This document shows, one piece after another, positions 27,355-55,139 of a stretch of DNA of 64,000 nucleotides. The notes below the pieces were generated by a model. That model saw only the letters and a program-made list of their open reading frames with translations, ran no database searches and was not told the DNA's origin. The first letter of the stretch is position 1; each line of letters starts with the position of its first letter. The position numbers were made by a program, and so were the translations under genes. Source of the DNA: Thamnaconus septentrionalis (taxonomy: Eukaryota; Chordata; Actinopteri; Tetraodontiformes; Monacanthidae); assembly GCA_009823395.1 (NCBI GenBank), contig CM020502.1:19983944-20047943 (forward strand), written 5' to 3'.

Positions 27355-27821
27355 CTGAAGTGTTAAAAAGAGGACAACGGCTTTTCCTCGGTCGTAAAGA
27401 CGTTTTGTGAAAGAGTTTTGTTAAACGTAGCCATATGAAGTGCAGTACTGCCCCTACAGGCCGACAGGAAGTGTCAAACTATCCATTTTGTCCATTTTGA
27501 ATGTGAAAGGAAGGAGGTTTGTCCAATAACCTCAGGTTTTTCCAACAGTTAAATATTTTCTATTCGGGACTTTTTCTAGACGGATGCGTTAGAAATCAAA
27601 AGAGAGTCTGAAGTGATTTGCAGCAATCAAAGGTTGCAATATTTGATGATGTACTGTTGAATGAACAATTTAAACGCTTCCAAATGCACTTCGATCATTC
27701 ATTCATTTTTATTCTTCATTGTGTTGTTGTTTTTTTTGCTTTTGCTGGATTCATTTGGGTAAACTACAGACACAAAAATAAAAACCAGAAGCAGGAGGTG
27801 ACTTTGGTCTAAATTTCGCAC

Positions 27822-27827
27822 TTTATT
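27822..27827 (-). promoter_or_regulatory. candidate poly(A) signal AATAAA
   Basis: The plus strand reads TTTATT, which is AATAAA on the strand of pou2f2. It is the most distal good candidate before the sequence changes to repeat-rich intergenic DNA. Confidence 0.35.
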
Positions 27828-29630
27828 CCTAACACTTACAGGTTTGTTTTGTCCCCGGTCCCACCCCTCCCATTTCCCTGGCCCCCCAAAACAACAGGCA
27901 CACAGATAGCGATGAGTTAAGGGACAGTCGAGAACAGTTTCAAACCCAAACGTTTCCAACAGAATCAGGTTATAGAATCAACTCAGACAGAAAGAGCCTC
28001 GAGGTCAAAAAACAGCACATAGTTAAGCATATAAGGAAAGGGATACAAAAAACAGGTAACACTTCTATTATGTTCATCATCATCACCATCACCACCGTCG
28101 TCATCGTCATCACTTGGTGATTCCTATGGAATTATTTTTGGAACTTACAGCCATTTAGAAAAATGTGGGCGTTGTACAATGCCAAGAAAAAAGAAAATCA
28201 AGGTGAGAAGGTACAGTGGAGCTCTTTGGTTTTAACTATTGAGGTTTTTTTTTTTTTTTTAGCGGTAAAATCTATCTTTGCTGTCCTCTTAACCTTTGGA
28301 TTTAAGCTGCATTGTAGAAAAAATAGAAAATAAAATGTCTCATTTAAATTTCTCCTAAATAAAGGGACATGAACAGGGGAGGCGGGGGGGGGGGGGGCAA
28401 ACAATATTGGCTGAAGTCATTCTCATTTTTCCCCCCGCACTTTCGTTATTACGTCTTGTGTTCTCAAGAGGCCAAAAAGATGAATAAATAAATAAATAAA
28501 AAGAGTCCCTTTAATGTCACGGTGACTTGGAAAGTTGAGCATAGTAATAAAATGAACATTCACAGCCACAGAAGAACTACAGTAGAAAACTGTCAAGGCC
28601 TGAAGTGCTCTTATTATCCGACAGTGTTTTCATATTAACAACAGGCGATGGACACCTTTAGTTTTAGCTCCTAACATCCTGAATGCATATTTACAAATGG
28701 AACGACTGTGAGTGTGTGTGTGTGTGTTTGTGTGTGAGTATGTAGCGTGTTTGTCGCGTAGCGTCTCACTGTGGTCATTTTAACTTTGGTATTATTCTCT
28801 GTCTGCCACAGCAGAGACAGACTACACAGGCACACGGAGCTGCACTGCCGCGGGAGAAACACGCAAATTAGCACGACGTTTAAAAAAAAGAAACAAGAGC
28901 TTAAAAAAAAAAACAGGAGCTAAAAAAAAAGAAGAAAAGACGACGACAAATAAAATTGTTTTCCACCGACAGCAGTTTTTAACGGACGCACACCTTCCCT
29001 GGACCACGCGGGCGAAACCACATTGTCGGCGTGGCGCCAAACGCGAGGGTGGATTCTGTCGGTTTTTAAAGCCTTTGAAGAACTGGTTTGTGAAATAGCT
29101 TCTCCGTCAAACTAACTTGCTGGGGCCATTTTCACATCCCACGCTCCTGAGTACTGACAAGTCATGTCTTCTTTTTTCTTCTTCTTCTAAATCTATTTAT
29201 TTACTTTATTTTTTTGTCATTAAAGCTTGAATGTCTTTTTGGTTTGTCATCAGAGTTATCAGAGGTATGAGTTAAAGCCCCCCGCCGCCCCGCCAAGCGG
29301 GATCAGAAAGCTTCTTTCAGAGAGCCGAGGAGCGATGCGAACGGAGGTAAAGTCAAACGGACGGTGCTGAAACAGTGGATTTCAAACAAGGAGAGAGGGA
29401 AAAAAACACACATTGGGAAAGGGTGCCGAGCCACTGAGCCACCGGGTCTGTGGACTGTCAGCAACCGAACATGTTCACTTCCCCATCACTGATTCCTTTC
29501 TTTGGTTTGGCTTCACCGGCTAGTCGTAAACGTTACAGTTGAATCAATGCGCTGAGTTCATACTACCTGTCTTTCAAAATTACTAGCTACTGTTTCACGA
29601 GAAAAAGAGAAGTAAATGGCATTGGTGTTG

Positions 29631-29766
29631 TACGGAAGCGCATTGCACTCATTGGATGAAAACTTTTTTAGGCACTTTATCTCGTATTTACGAGATCAGG
29701 ATCTCGTAATTACGTGATGAGGTGCCTAATTGTTTTTGTGTCCAGTGAATGCAATGCGCTTCCGTA
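29631..29766. mobile_element. TA-flanked MITE inside the putative 3' UTR
   Basis: The ends TACGGAAGCGCATTGCA and TGCAATGCGCTTCCGTA are perfect inverted repeats. The interior holds two ATCTCGTAATTACGAGAT-like palindromes. The TA at both ends fits a Tc1/mariner-like insertion. Confidence 0.85.
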
Positions 29767-32700
29767 GCGTTGGTTGTTTGTAGCAAGCGATATGCTGCTT
29801 CCACTTATTAGCGAGTGACACCTTTTGATAAGACTTGACTTTTGTAGTTATTCAAAAATGATGAAAACATGTATATTCTCAGGCTTTTGGAGTGCTTGCG
29901 TTAGCGCTACATATTCAACGAGGGAGATTCACAAAAAAACAATAGCTGATAAGTTGGACATAGCCGTTTGTGACGAGAGGTAGCTCACTTGTTTTGCTAA
30001 ATTACGTTAAAAATGCTCAAGTTATATCACCAGAAACGCTAACCGTGTTGTGAATAAGCCTGTTCACCGTCAGTGAGTTTGCATATCAGCTGGTGCGATG
30101 ACAATGACATGATCAGAAACTGAGATTCTCTGTCTCTTGTTGTCCGGACAAAAGCATTTTAGCACTTAGCACAGAAGTGTGGCTTTAAAGCAGCACATGT
30201 ACAATGGCTACAGTGCATCTGCAGCCGTTTTTACACACGCGTTTGATGAAGTGTAAAGGTTTAAAACGTCTCTGCTCTCTAATGACACGTCAGACATGTT
30301 TTTTGTTCAAAATCAGTCATGGGAAAAAACAGGTTCCTTGTCGTAGTGGGGCAACTTCATCTACAAAGCTAATTTTGTACACAGCATTTTATCCTCCGTC
30401 ACAGTTTCCCTGCCTCTTTCGCTCTCTGTCTCGGGTTACAACAGTCTTTAGGTTTGGTTATTCTTTGGGAAAAAAAAAAGAACATTCGTTTGGCACCTTC
30501 TCTTCTTGTCTTGATCTCAAGAACAGCCCCTCCCCACCCCCCCCTCTGCAGACACAAGCCTCACAACAAGCCCTGAAAAAACTATTACAAAGATCCAGAA
30601 AGACATAAATAGAATTCAATAAATACATAAATAATCAATAAATAAACAAAGTGAAGACCAAGAAGTTCATAAAATACAAACTGACCTTTTCTGAGCCCCG
30701 ACCCCACCCCAAAGAGCACACAAGCACCTCATACAATAAATACAAATACTTTTCCACCCAACAAAGAGCCCACAAAAGATAAAGAGTTTTTTGTTTTAAA
30801 GCTTTTGGTTCTTAAGTTGTTGCCTTCGGCCGTCATCGTCCCAGCTTTGAAATAAAAACATCAACAAGTAAAAGAGCAGTTCAGCAGATTATTCCTCCCC
30901 TAGAAAGAAAACTAAAAGAACTAAAGGATTCTTTCCCTCTACAAGTTCACAGCCTTTAACCTAGAAGACCTGGGAAGCCCCAGATCTCTCTCTCTCTCTC
31001 TCTCCTAGCCTCCTCGTCACAGGTTGCCTTCCGGACTTTATTAACATGGACGCACTCTGTTTTTCCAACCTGGGCTTAGTCGTCTGCAGTCTGAACAGGT
31101 TCCTCGCGTAGTTTGCGGATGACACAATTTATTAATGCCTCATTTTGCCGTCTCACGTCTAAAAACAACCAGACAAACAAAAAAACAGGAAACATGCAGT
31201 GCGACATTCATGCGATGCTTTGAATGCCTTTAAAATATTTTTTTTTTTTCCATTGCATGAAAACATCCATTGAGCAGAGGCCACATTGTACAGTGGGTGC
31301 CGATATTTTCGTCTCTGTACTCACACCTATGTAGTGTTTTCTGTCTTGGTCAGGCAGTGCTTTGGTATTCTTGCTCATTTTGAGGTGAGAATTGGCTTTA
31401 AACAAGGTGATGGGTTCGTCCAATGAACGTCAGTAAAGTTGCTTCATGTTAAAAAAAATGCAGACAGACGTGATGGGAAACAATGTGACAGCAGGCCCAG
31501 GTTAAAAAGAAGAGTTTTTGTTTTTTCCTGTGGAGCACCTGATATACAGTATGTTTGTCCAACAAGTTCACCAACACGTTACGTTGTCTTACCTTTTTTT
31601 TTTTTTTTTTTTTTTTTAAATGGTTGCATGAAGAATAACTCACTTTATACCAACACACACACACGCGCACGCGCACACGCGCACACACATCGGCTGAGTC
31701 ACTTGTTCAACTTGTGCATTGGTTTGGTTGTTCTATTTGGTACGGTTGTGTTTCTAAAAAGTTTTAGCTTTTGGTTTTTTTCAGTTTTGGCTTTTTCGAC
31801 GACATTCTGGATTTACAAACTCAAAAAGAAGAACTTCAGAACTTGGAAGCTACATTTTCACAGGCGTTTCCCAACCAGGAAGTGAAATGAATATTAGAAA
31901 AAAACTTAAAAAGCCATCCACAGCCCAGAGAGAGCAACCGAGGAGAGAAGAAGAGATGAAAAAAATAAAGGCCGGTCGTCCCACCCCGACCCTCCCATAA
32001 CCCCCCAAACCCCGCCGCAGAATAAGTAGAAAGCAACGAGACGAGTCCATACATCATAAACAGACACACGATGGAAAGCAAAATAAAAACAAAAAATAAA
32101 AACAAAAATATATTTATATATATGTTCTCAAAAGTTACAGTCTGTTGAGGTTATTTCATATTTCATCCATCCGGGCGAGAACGAAGGCGAAGGTTCGCTG
32201 GCGGAGGACGGCGGGAGGGGACGGGCGTCCGTCTGTCCGTACGACGACAGCAATCACAGCTACAGACTGGACAGACAGACAGACAGACGGACGGGCAGGC
32301 GGACGGATGGGGGGAGGGGGTCTCCTTCAACCTCCCTCCCTCCTCCTCCTTCTCCTCCTCCACCTCCTCCTCCTCGTCCTCCTTCGGTCTGTATTTGGTT
32401 TCGTTGCGGTTCAGTTCGCTCGTGCAGAGCTAGTAGCAGTAGAAGTAGCTTTTGGTTTTTCTTTTGGTTTTACTTTTTGGTTTTGTTTCATCTTTCTTCT
32501 TTTTTTATTTGGTCCACACCTCCTTCTCTTTTTTTCCCGCTCCTCTCTTCCGCCCCGCAGCAGCTTCGGCGGCTCCTCCTCTCGGCTCCTCTCGGCTCCT
32601 GTCCGCTTCTCCTTCTCCTCCTCCTCCTCTTTGCCCCCCTTCCTCTTTTTTTTCCCGTTGGCCCTTTGATCTGATCTTTGGAGACAAAGGAGAGGGGCAG

Positions 32701-32829
32701 GTGGGACGGATGGATGGAGGGATGGAGGGGGGGGGGGGTGGTGGTGGTTCGGGGGCAGTGTGGGGAACGCCGGTGCTTCACCTCTTTCTTTTGTTCTTTT
32801 TTTTGGTTTGGACTCACTCTTAATACTTG

Positions 32830-32867
<38 letters not shown>

Positions 32868-34327
32868 ACGTGTTTTTCTGGTTTTTTTTTTTGTTCATTG
32901 CTGAGGGGTTCGTCTGGACACTTTTCTCCCGGGCGAAATCCGGAGACGCTGCCGCCGCCGCCAATGCTTTGGTTTCCAAGAGCGACTGTCTGGTGGTGGG
33001 ATGAGCAGTCTGGAGGGATGACATGGTGGCGGCATGCGGGATGAGAGCAAATAAAAGAGAGGCAAAACAAAGCTGCCTGATGAGGTGGTGGTGGTGGTGG
33101 TGGTGTGGATCCTTCAGAGAGCGTCATCGAGCAAGGTGACAAAACAAGAAAAACGTGACGATGGCGATGATCTTCCTCAACTGAAAACGATACTGAAAAG
33201 TCGCTGAAGGTCGTTTTTTTTTTTTTGTTTTTTTTCCAAAGCAAAGTTGTTGACCTGATTTAAACGGGATCTTCCGACGTTTGTGTCTCGGAGGGGAGGT
33301 GGGGTCTCTCTATTTGCATGCCAGACAGGCACGGTCGGGAATCGCCCCGAAAGTCGTGGCATTTTCGTGGCGCTAAACTCCACCCGCCTGCCACCTGGGA
33401 CGAGACGAAACAAACAGCGTCTGCTTCGGCGATGTGAAGAGGTAGGTCGATATCCTGCACGCGGGATAACCTGCAAAACTTTGGCAAGAAATGTGAGAAA
33501 TAGAAAATGATAGAAAAATAGATGATCTGAGATGAGGAAAAAGAAAAGAACAAAAAGAATCCTTGCTGAAATGTAGAATGTTTGGACTCGGAGCGGAAAA
33601 TGGAGAAGCGGACTGATCCCGCACACAGATCAGAAAGTCTTTGAGAACTAAAGCTTTTCTCTCCGTTAAGTTTTTTCTTTTTTTAAGCAACTTTTTTTTT
33701 GGTCTTCAGTTTTTGGTATTTGGAGATTTTGGTTTTTTCATCTTTGTCAGGTGTGTGTGTCTCTTCTGGCATCTTTTTCCCCCTCCCTCCCTCCCTCGTT
33801 CAGTCGGTCGCGACCCTTCCGAGCTTGTTAAACAAGTCTCTCCTTTTCTCTTCTTAGCCTCCCATTTGTCACACAGTTTTTTTCTTCTTCTCATCCCTGC
33901 CTCATCCTCAGCGAGTTCATTGACTCTCCAGCCGAAGAGCTGAACTGAAACACTCCTCCTGCCTCCTCTACAGCTGCGGATTATTATTTTATTATTTGGT
34001 TTCACATTCCCTCCCCCTCCGTTCTCAAGTTCTCTCCATCCTCCTCATCCTCCTCACTCTTCCTCCGTCCGTCGTTGCCGCTGCCCCCCCACATCCGTCT
34101 GTGTGTATTTTTGGCTTCAGAAGACTTCAGCAGGGGGGGTGGGGAGACGCGGGACGGAGGGACGGAGACAAAGTCGGAGACGGATCGGACGGAGAGATGG
34201 CTTTGGTTGAAAGGCGAGGTTGTACATTTTTAGATTTAAAGCTCCATTAACACTCCTCTTCTGCCTCCTCTTCCTCCTCCTCCTCCTCCGGCTCCTCTGA
34301 TAGGACGCTTGGGCCGTCCGTCCGCAG

Positions 34328-49250
<14,923 letters not shown>

Positions 49251-49375
49251 CTGGAACAAATGAAAAAGACATGGAAGGAGGAGAATTGAGATCAGAGTGT
49301 GGCAGAATGTCAATGGTTAAAATATGGTCGAGTGTAAAAAAAAAAGAAAAATAAATCTAAAAATATATGTAAAAA

Positions 49376-49382
<7 letters not shown>

Positions 49383-49427
<45 letters not shown>
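49383..49427. repeat. (AT)n microsatellite
   Basis: A 45-bp AT run about 130 bp upstream of the first recognised pou2f2 exon. Confidence 0.97.
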
Positions 49428-49435
<8 letters not shown>

Positions 49436-49559
49436 TGTACAAGAAGAAACTGGTTACAATTACAGGAAAATGTTACTAGGATGGAACTCAACATTTAACT
49501 ATTATTATTATTTCTGAATAAACAAGAGCCAAAAAAAAAAAAAAAGAGTCGACTCTATG

Positions 49560-49720
49560 GTGCTCAGCTATGGAGCCTGCGTCTGCTCTCGCTCATTATG
49601 GAGGCCAGACAGACAAATGGGACAAACGGTCAGCGCTCTCTGAACCAGAGGGAAGTCCCTCAGCACTTGACCTTCTGAGGGTCAAAGTTCAACCCCGATC
49701 GATGATGTCAAGGGGTGTTT
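49560..49720. promoter_or_regulatory. candidate intronic regulatory element with DR1 site
   Basis: Balanced-composition DNA that includes GGGTCA-A-AGTTCA at 49679-49691, a direct repeat with 1-bp spacer as used by RXR heterodimers and HNF4. It is preceded by TGACCT, which gives an everted/inverted partner. Confidence 0.3.
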
Positions 49721-49729
49721 AAACGCAAC

Positions 49730-51360
49730 CAAAAGCGAGACAAAAAATGGTACAATTTACAACAACACCCACGCCGATCTTTAATTGCTCTTTCACTGAA
49801 GAAAGAACATCGCAACTGCTTTATAATCTTATCATTTCCAATACAATCCTAAATAATATCAAACTAATAAAATTGTAGTGAGTTTTAATTTGTTGTGATG
49901 ATGTGTGGCTCAGCCTGTTTTAACTAAACATGACCCATTAAAAACACAAAGCTCGGCAAAAACAAGTCGCTCGACCGAGAAAAGTGATGATACCGTGCTG
50001 TAATTTAATGCCGTGTAACTTTTATTGACTCAGGTTGCGGACCTGGGATTAAGAATCAGCTCTTTTGTTTGCCACTTCTGGGATTGTACAAGTAATTGGT
50101 GCGGCCAAAGCGATTGCCTTCGCAGCAGACATTAGTCAGCAAGTGCTGCCACGCTGCTCGTAAAAGAAAAAAGCCCACGTTAGAGACTTTTAACCCGCTG
50201 AGCAGCTAAACGCTGGTTTATTTTGGTCGACGACCTCTGAAATTCATCCGTCTTCTCTCGCCCAGCCGGACGTTGCGTTTGATAAAAGGACAGAAAGGTT
50301 TTTTTTGGTTTTTTTTTTTAATCAAGCTTGGTTGTAATTTACAGACCACAGGTGATGTCACCATAATAAGCCATGACCACGACATTTGTCGCCCTGATTT
50401 ATAACGGCGGGAACGACGGTGGAGAACAAAAGCAGTGAGTGAATGTGATACACCAGCAAACTGGCCACTGAGTTTGTTTTCACAAGTCCATGATGTGATA
50501 AGATAAAAAAAAAACACAATTATTCTAAAATTATAATACACACAAATAATTATTTTCTCCTCTAACCTCAGGTTTAATACATATCATTTTCAAATGAATG
50601 CACTTCTTCAATAATACTGCCTACAATAATTAATCATATTTATTGTGCATATTATTTGAAACTGCCGTAGCAAATTTGTCCCTTTTTATCGGGGGTGATT
50701 CAAACCCTTTAAAAAAAATTTAATCCTGCCGATAATAGAAATTCATAGACCTTTGGTGAGCGGCGGGTTGCAGTTCCAACAGGTGAGCAGATGGTGGCAG
50801 CACTTCCCATGAAATTGAGATCCACGCTTGCGTTTTTGAGCGCTTTACCAAGCGCTGTACATATTAGTAGACCATATCAATCCTGTTTTTTCCTTTAAAC
50901 AGAAAAACTACTGAAAAAGGCACTTAAAGGAGCAAGTCATCAAACTTGTAAATTGATAAATGAAAAAAAAAATCAATACTGCATAAGGAAAAACAAAATA
51001 TGGATATCAAAGTGCAACAGCTACGAATCTTTGCAGAGATTCAGATTTTTTTAAAAAAAAGGGGGTAACTGTCCAGCTGTCTGTCTGTGGATTAAAGCTT
51101 ATTTTAGTTCAGATCAATAAGGAAAAAGAAGGAAACATTTAAATGGTGAAATTGAAAATAGTGAAATAGGCCACGAGAGACATTTTGTGCAGTTTGGAAA
51201 CAAATTTGACTGTCAACTTTCAGCTTGAACAGACTTGTGTATGTGGGTGTGACGCTCGGTTTTGTAATAGCATGTGGAGACAAACTAGCACTCTGGCTAA
51301 TATCAGTGCAATTTTACAATTTTTACAGAAGCACACTATTAAAAATACTGTGATCCACAC
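49730..51360. other. no coding exon recognised; upstream or intronic DNA
   Basis: AT-rich sequence with no supported exon. Confidence 0.5.
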
Positions 51361-51364
51361 CTGC

Positions 51365-51365
51365 T

Positions 51366-51430
<65 letters not shown>

Positions 51431-51500
51431 GCCAGGTTGTCGTTGTAAATGAGAATTGCTTCTCAATTGACCTATCTGGTAAAATAAAGGTTAAATAAAT
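51365..51500 (+). repeat. (CA)n run followed by LINE 3'-tail
   Basis: The CA run 51365-51428 abuts GTAAATGAGAATTGCTTCTC, AATTGACCTATCTGGTAAAA and TAAAGGTTAAATAAATG, a frequent fish LINE terminus. Confidence 0.8.
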
Positions 51501-52179
51501 GAAACACACACACTCCCACACACACTTTCCTGCTCAGTGGTTCTTTTAGTATGCGATGGGGAGGGGCGGGTACCCCATATAGCCCGCTTTATCCCCCCAC
51601 CTTCCCCTCCCCCCATCACACTATCGCTCCCTGTAACGTCTCAACCTGCCATGAGCCCCCTGGCTGTGGGACCCCCCCCTCCACCCACTCTGACCACCTC
51701 CTATGTGGCAGCAAATCAAAGGCAGCAAAGCCCCAGTTGAGACAGACGTCCGAGATTTATTATTATTTTTCCGCGTCTGATCAGCTTTCGGGCCACCGGT
51801 GTGCTTTAATAATAATGTGTTAATCTGTGTCCTTAAGCATCCACCACTGTGAGTCTCTCATCAATACATCACCATCACAAAGGGTTTTTTTTTTTTTTTA
51901 TTAACCCGCCCCCCGAACTGTGGTATAGTTTTTGGAACAAGTCTGTATCCACATGGTCAAATTTACAGTGGCCGCCGTCCCAACACACTGGCCGCCCCCG
52001 GGGGCAGTTCTCCTGCAACCCCCCGCTTGCATTAAAGAAAGACCCCCCCCCCGACCCCCCCCCGGCCCATCCTTACTCATCCTATCAGTGCTAATAGCAC
52101 GGAGAGAAAGAAAGAGAGGCCACTGGGCAGATGATGTATCTGTCTTCTGGGGTTGACATGGCCGGCCGGCCAGCCAGCC

Positions 52180-52180
52180 T

Positions 52181-52211
<31 letters not shown>

Positions 52212-52646
52212 AAGAGAGGGGGGGTTGGGAGAAGCAGGGTCACTGTCAGGGAATTAGAAAAAGGGGGAATGAAAGAGAGAGAGAGTGGGAGAGAGAGGGG
52301 TGGGGGATGGGAGGAGGGGGGCAGGATGGCTGGAGGGGTCCTAAACTTACCCAACGACCCCCCCCCCTCCTCCGTCCATGTCGCTGCCCACCCACCCCGC
52401 CTCCGTCACGCCTGTCAGAGGCCGGTGACAGACGGCGCGTGGGTTTCTGTGTGTGTGTGTGTGTGTTTGAGGGTGGGGTCGAGGGAGGGATCGGGGGGGC
52501 TCGCCTGTGCCATTTGGCGTGTGGATGTCAGAGGTCAGGCACATGGGTTTAGGCCACCCCCGCGCCTTGCAGTGAGGCGCACGCACGTACACACACACAC
52601 ACACACACACAGCTCTTCCACCTGTCCCCTGTCACATTCACCAGTG

Positions 52647-52701
<55 letters not shown>

Positions 52702-52850
52702 GCGGCTTCAACAAGCTAATCTGCAATAGCTGCGCGGGGAAGATAGTCCCGACACACATAATCTCAGCTCACACACAGTTAATAGCAGGAGGGGTGGAGG
52801 GAGGCAGGGAGGGGGGTAAAAACAAAAAAAAAAAAAGCAAAAAAAGAAAT
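52180..52850. repeat. GT/CA microsatellites and G-rich low-complexity DNA
   Basis: GT runs near 52186-52211 and 52451-52467 and CA runs near 52590-52611 and 52649-52700 are interspersed with G- and GA-rich sequence. Confidence 0.9.
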
Positions 52851-52948
52851 AAAATGAAAATGTTACAGAAGTTATAAAAACAAGAACTTTAACAATGACC
52901 TTTGCCCTCTGAGGAAGGCTCACTCTTATACATTTTCTCTCATGCTCC

Positions 52949-53387
52949 AATAGCTGCGTGTCCATGACAGTTTTTCGCAAAATAAAAGCGATACTAAAAT
53001 TTCACCAAAGTACAATTGCGATTTGCAGGTGTTTCCATTGAATGGTGTGAAGGCGCATAAACCGTAATTCTCCTAAAATCTCACCCTGCGAGACCCCACT
53101 TTGAGGAGGATGGAGGTACAAAAGATTTTGCATTTTCAATTGAAGTGAACTGGTCACGTGACCTCGTACGTCACATTTGCTGACGTGTAAATGCGAAAAA
53201 AGTCTTTCCATGACACTTTTGCGATACACCTCTATATGGATACGTCTGAAAAACCATCTCATGAGAGCGTCAAAACCTTTTAGCCATATTTGAGAGGTTT
53301 TTCCAAGTTGAGTTGTTTCCATTACCAGTTTTTTTTTTTTTGTGAAATTTAGGTTTAGCACAATTCCAAGAGTAATGGAAATGCACC
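52949..53387 (+). mobile_element. non-autonomous DNA transposon, AGCTGCGTTTCCAT family, copy 2
   Basis: It begins AATAGCTGCGTGTCCATGAC and ends AGTAATGGAAATGCACC. Shared internal blocks with the copy at 54685 include TTTTTCGCAAAATAAAAGC, TTTGCAGGTGTTTCCATTGA and TCATGAGAGCGTCAAAACCT. Confidence 0.85.
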
Positions 53388-54684
53388 CAACGTGCTCAAG
53401 CCAAAGAGACTGTTCCTTACAGCGTCGTTTTTTTGAAAATAATTATTTTGTCACATCTCAAGAGTTGCAGATTTTTTTATTATTATTATTATTTTGGAGG
53501 AGGGGGCGGGGTGCCAGTTACGTTTCTCCCCAAAAGAGAACCCCCTTCCAATGACTTCTTGAGGTGAAATGCAGAACCAGAAGTTTGACTTGAGCTGGAC
53601 TCCCCACGACGTGGCCTGTTCTGCTGCTCCTTAAAGTTGAACCTTTGTGTAACCACAATGCATCTGGGAGACAAAAACAATGCATCTCTGCGTTCCATTT
53701 TAATGGCCAGTTAGAGTTACAAAGTCCACATGGTCTATTGTGCTGCATTTAATGAGCATATATATGTATTCTTCTTTAGGCATCTGAGGTGCTGCTGCAG
53801 GCTGTGCCAGTGTGGAATAACTATCGTATGTTCTCCTAAACAGAGAGTCTAAAAAGAGAAATCATGGCGCCACACTGTGTCTATTGTAAATGACATTCTA
53901 TACTGAGAAGCATCTCAAACGAATCACCTTTGAACCAGCGATATACAAAAAGTTAAAATTTAACATGAGATTAAAGTTGATTACTTAACGTCCTCCACAC
54001 ATTATAAAACTGCAACTGAAAATCGCCTGATGGTCGTGGAGTCAGCCGGTGGTGCTGCCAAGACGCGCAACGCCAGCGCTCTGGTTGTGCACTTCTGACA
54101 TTTTGACGAGGAAGAACCGCTGCTGGTCGTCTGAACTGATGCTGAATCTGGCACTCCGGCTGGCTGACCTGGTAAAGTTAAGTTTTCCGTTTAAACTTCC
54201 ATCTCCTCCGTACTCGGTCTATTCTCCACTGTGCGTGTGAGCCCTTCAAGTTTCTCCCCCGCCTGCGTTATAAAACCATCAACTCGCTTGAACTTGTCTC
54301 CGACCTTCGTACCTTCCCAGGATAGAAGCTTCGTACTACCGATGGGTCGCTAGAGAATTTGTTCTGTATCGCTCAGTCTGTGTTGTTTGTTCTCACTTTC
54401 ATGGAATTGAAGATACATCAAGATAATCCGTATCAGTAAGCACATAAACAAACTGGAAGACTGAGAATAATTTAGGACAGAAAGCCAGAAAATAAGCAGT
54501 GGCCTCTTTAAGCTTCAACAAAAAGCGAACAAAAAAAACCAAAACTCTGTGGAGTTGGGGGTGGACAAACTACGGTCCGGAGGCTATTTGCGGGCCGTTC
54601 AGCTTTTTAATCTGGTCTGCTGAACTTGAAAAAAAATATATAAATGGCAAGTAAATACGATAGCTGTATTTCATCCATTTTTTC

Positions 54685-55135
54685 AATAGCTGCGTTTCTA
54701 TTACAGTTTTTCGCAAAATAAAAGCCATATTTCTAAAATTCCGACAAAGTACACTTGCGATTTGCAGGTGTTCCATTGAATGGTGTGAAGCACATAAGCC
54801 GTAATTTCGAATTACGCGATTGTTTGTTTACGTTTGCTTGCTGCCAAGAATGGTTGTTATATTTTTCTCTTTGATTACTTGTAAAAAACATCCTGTCTCC
54901 TCCACCGTCCAAACATAAGGCACCACTTTCACGTCCGCTTACGTGCAAATGAGAAAAAAGTGTTTCCATGACACTTTTGCAAGATACCTCTGAAATATTT
55001 TTCATTTCATGAGAGCGTCAAAACCTTTTAGCCATATTTGAGAGGTTTTTCAAAGTTTAGCTGTTTCCATTAGCAGTTTTTTATCGCGATATTTAGGTTT
55101 TGTACAATTCCAGGGGTAATGGAAACGTAGCTAAT
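54685..55135 (+). mobile_element. non-autonomous DNA transposon, AGCTGCGTTTCCAT family, copy 3 (best preserved)
   Basis: The left end AATAGCTGCGTTTCTATTAC and right end GTAATGGAAACGTAGCTAAT are inverted repeats. It is about 450 bp long with no transposase ORF. Confidence 0.88.
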
Positions 55136-55139
55136 GTTT

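Larger units (their letters stand above)
27806..34327 (-). other. pou2f2: probable pou2f2 3' UTR
   Basis: No coding exon was recognised here. On the minus strand AATAAA occurs at 27827-27822, with further AATAAA candidates near 29.2 and 31.1 kb. The sequence is A/T-rich with pyrimidine-rich blocks (32330-32390, 34260-34300) and a GT run at 32834-32865. The true cleavage site cannot be decided by reading, and a shorter UTR is possible. Confidence 0.45.

Noticed and set aside
32411..33244. 277-codon minus-strand ORF in the putative 3' UTR
   Set aside because: It is driven by GA/CT-rich low complexity and a CA run (KKRKGGKEEEEEKEKR), with no domain and no splice or start context. It lies downstream of the pou2f2 stop codon.
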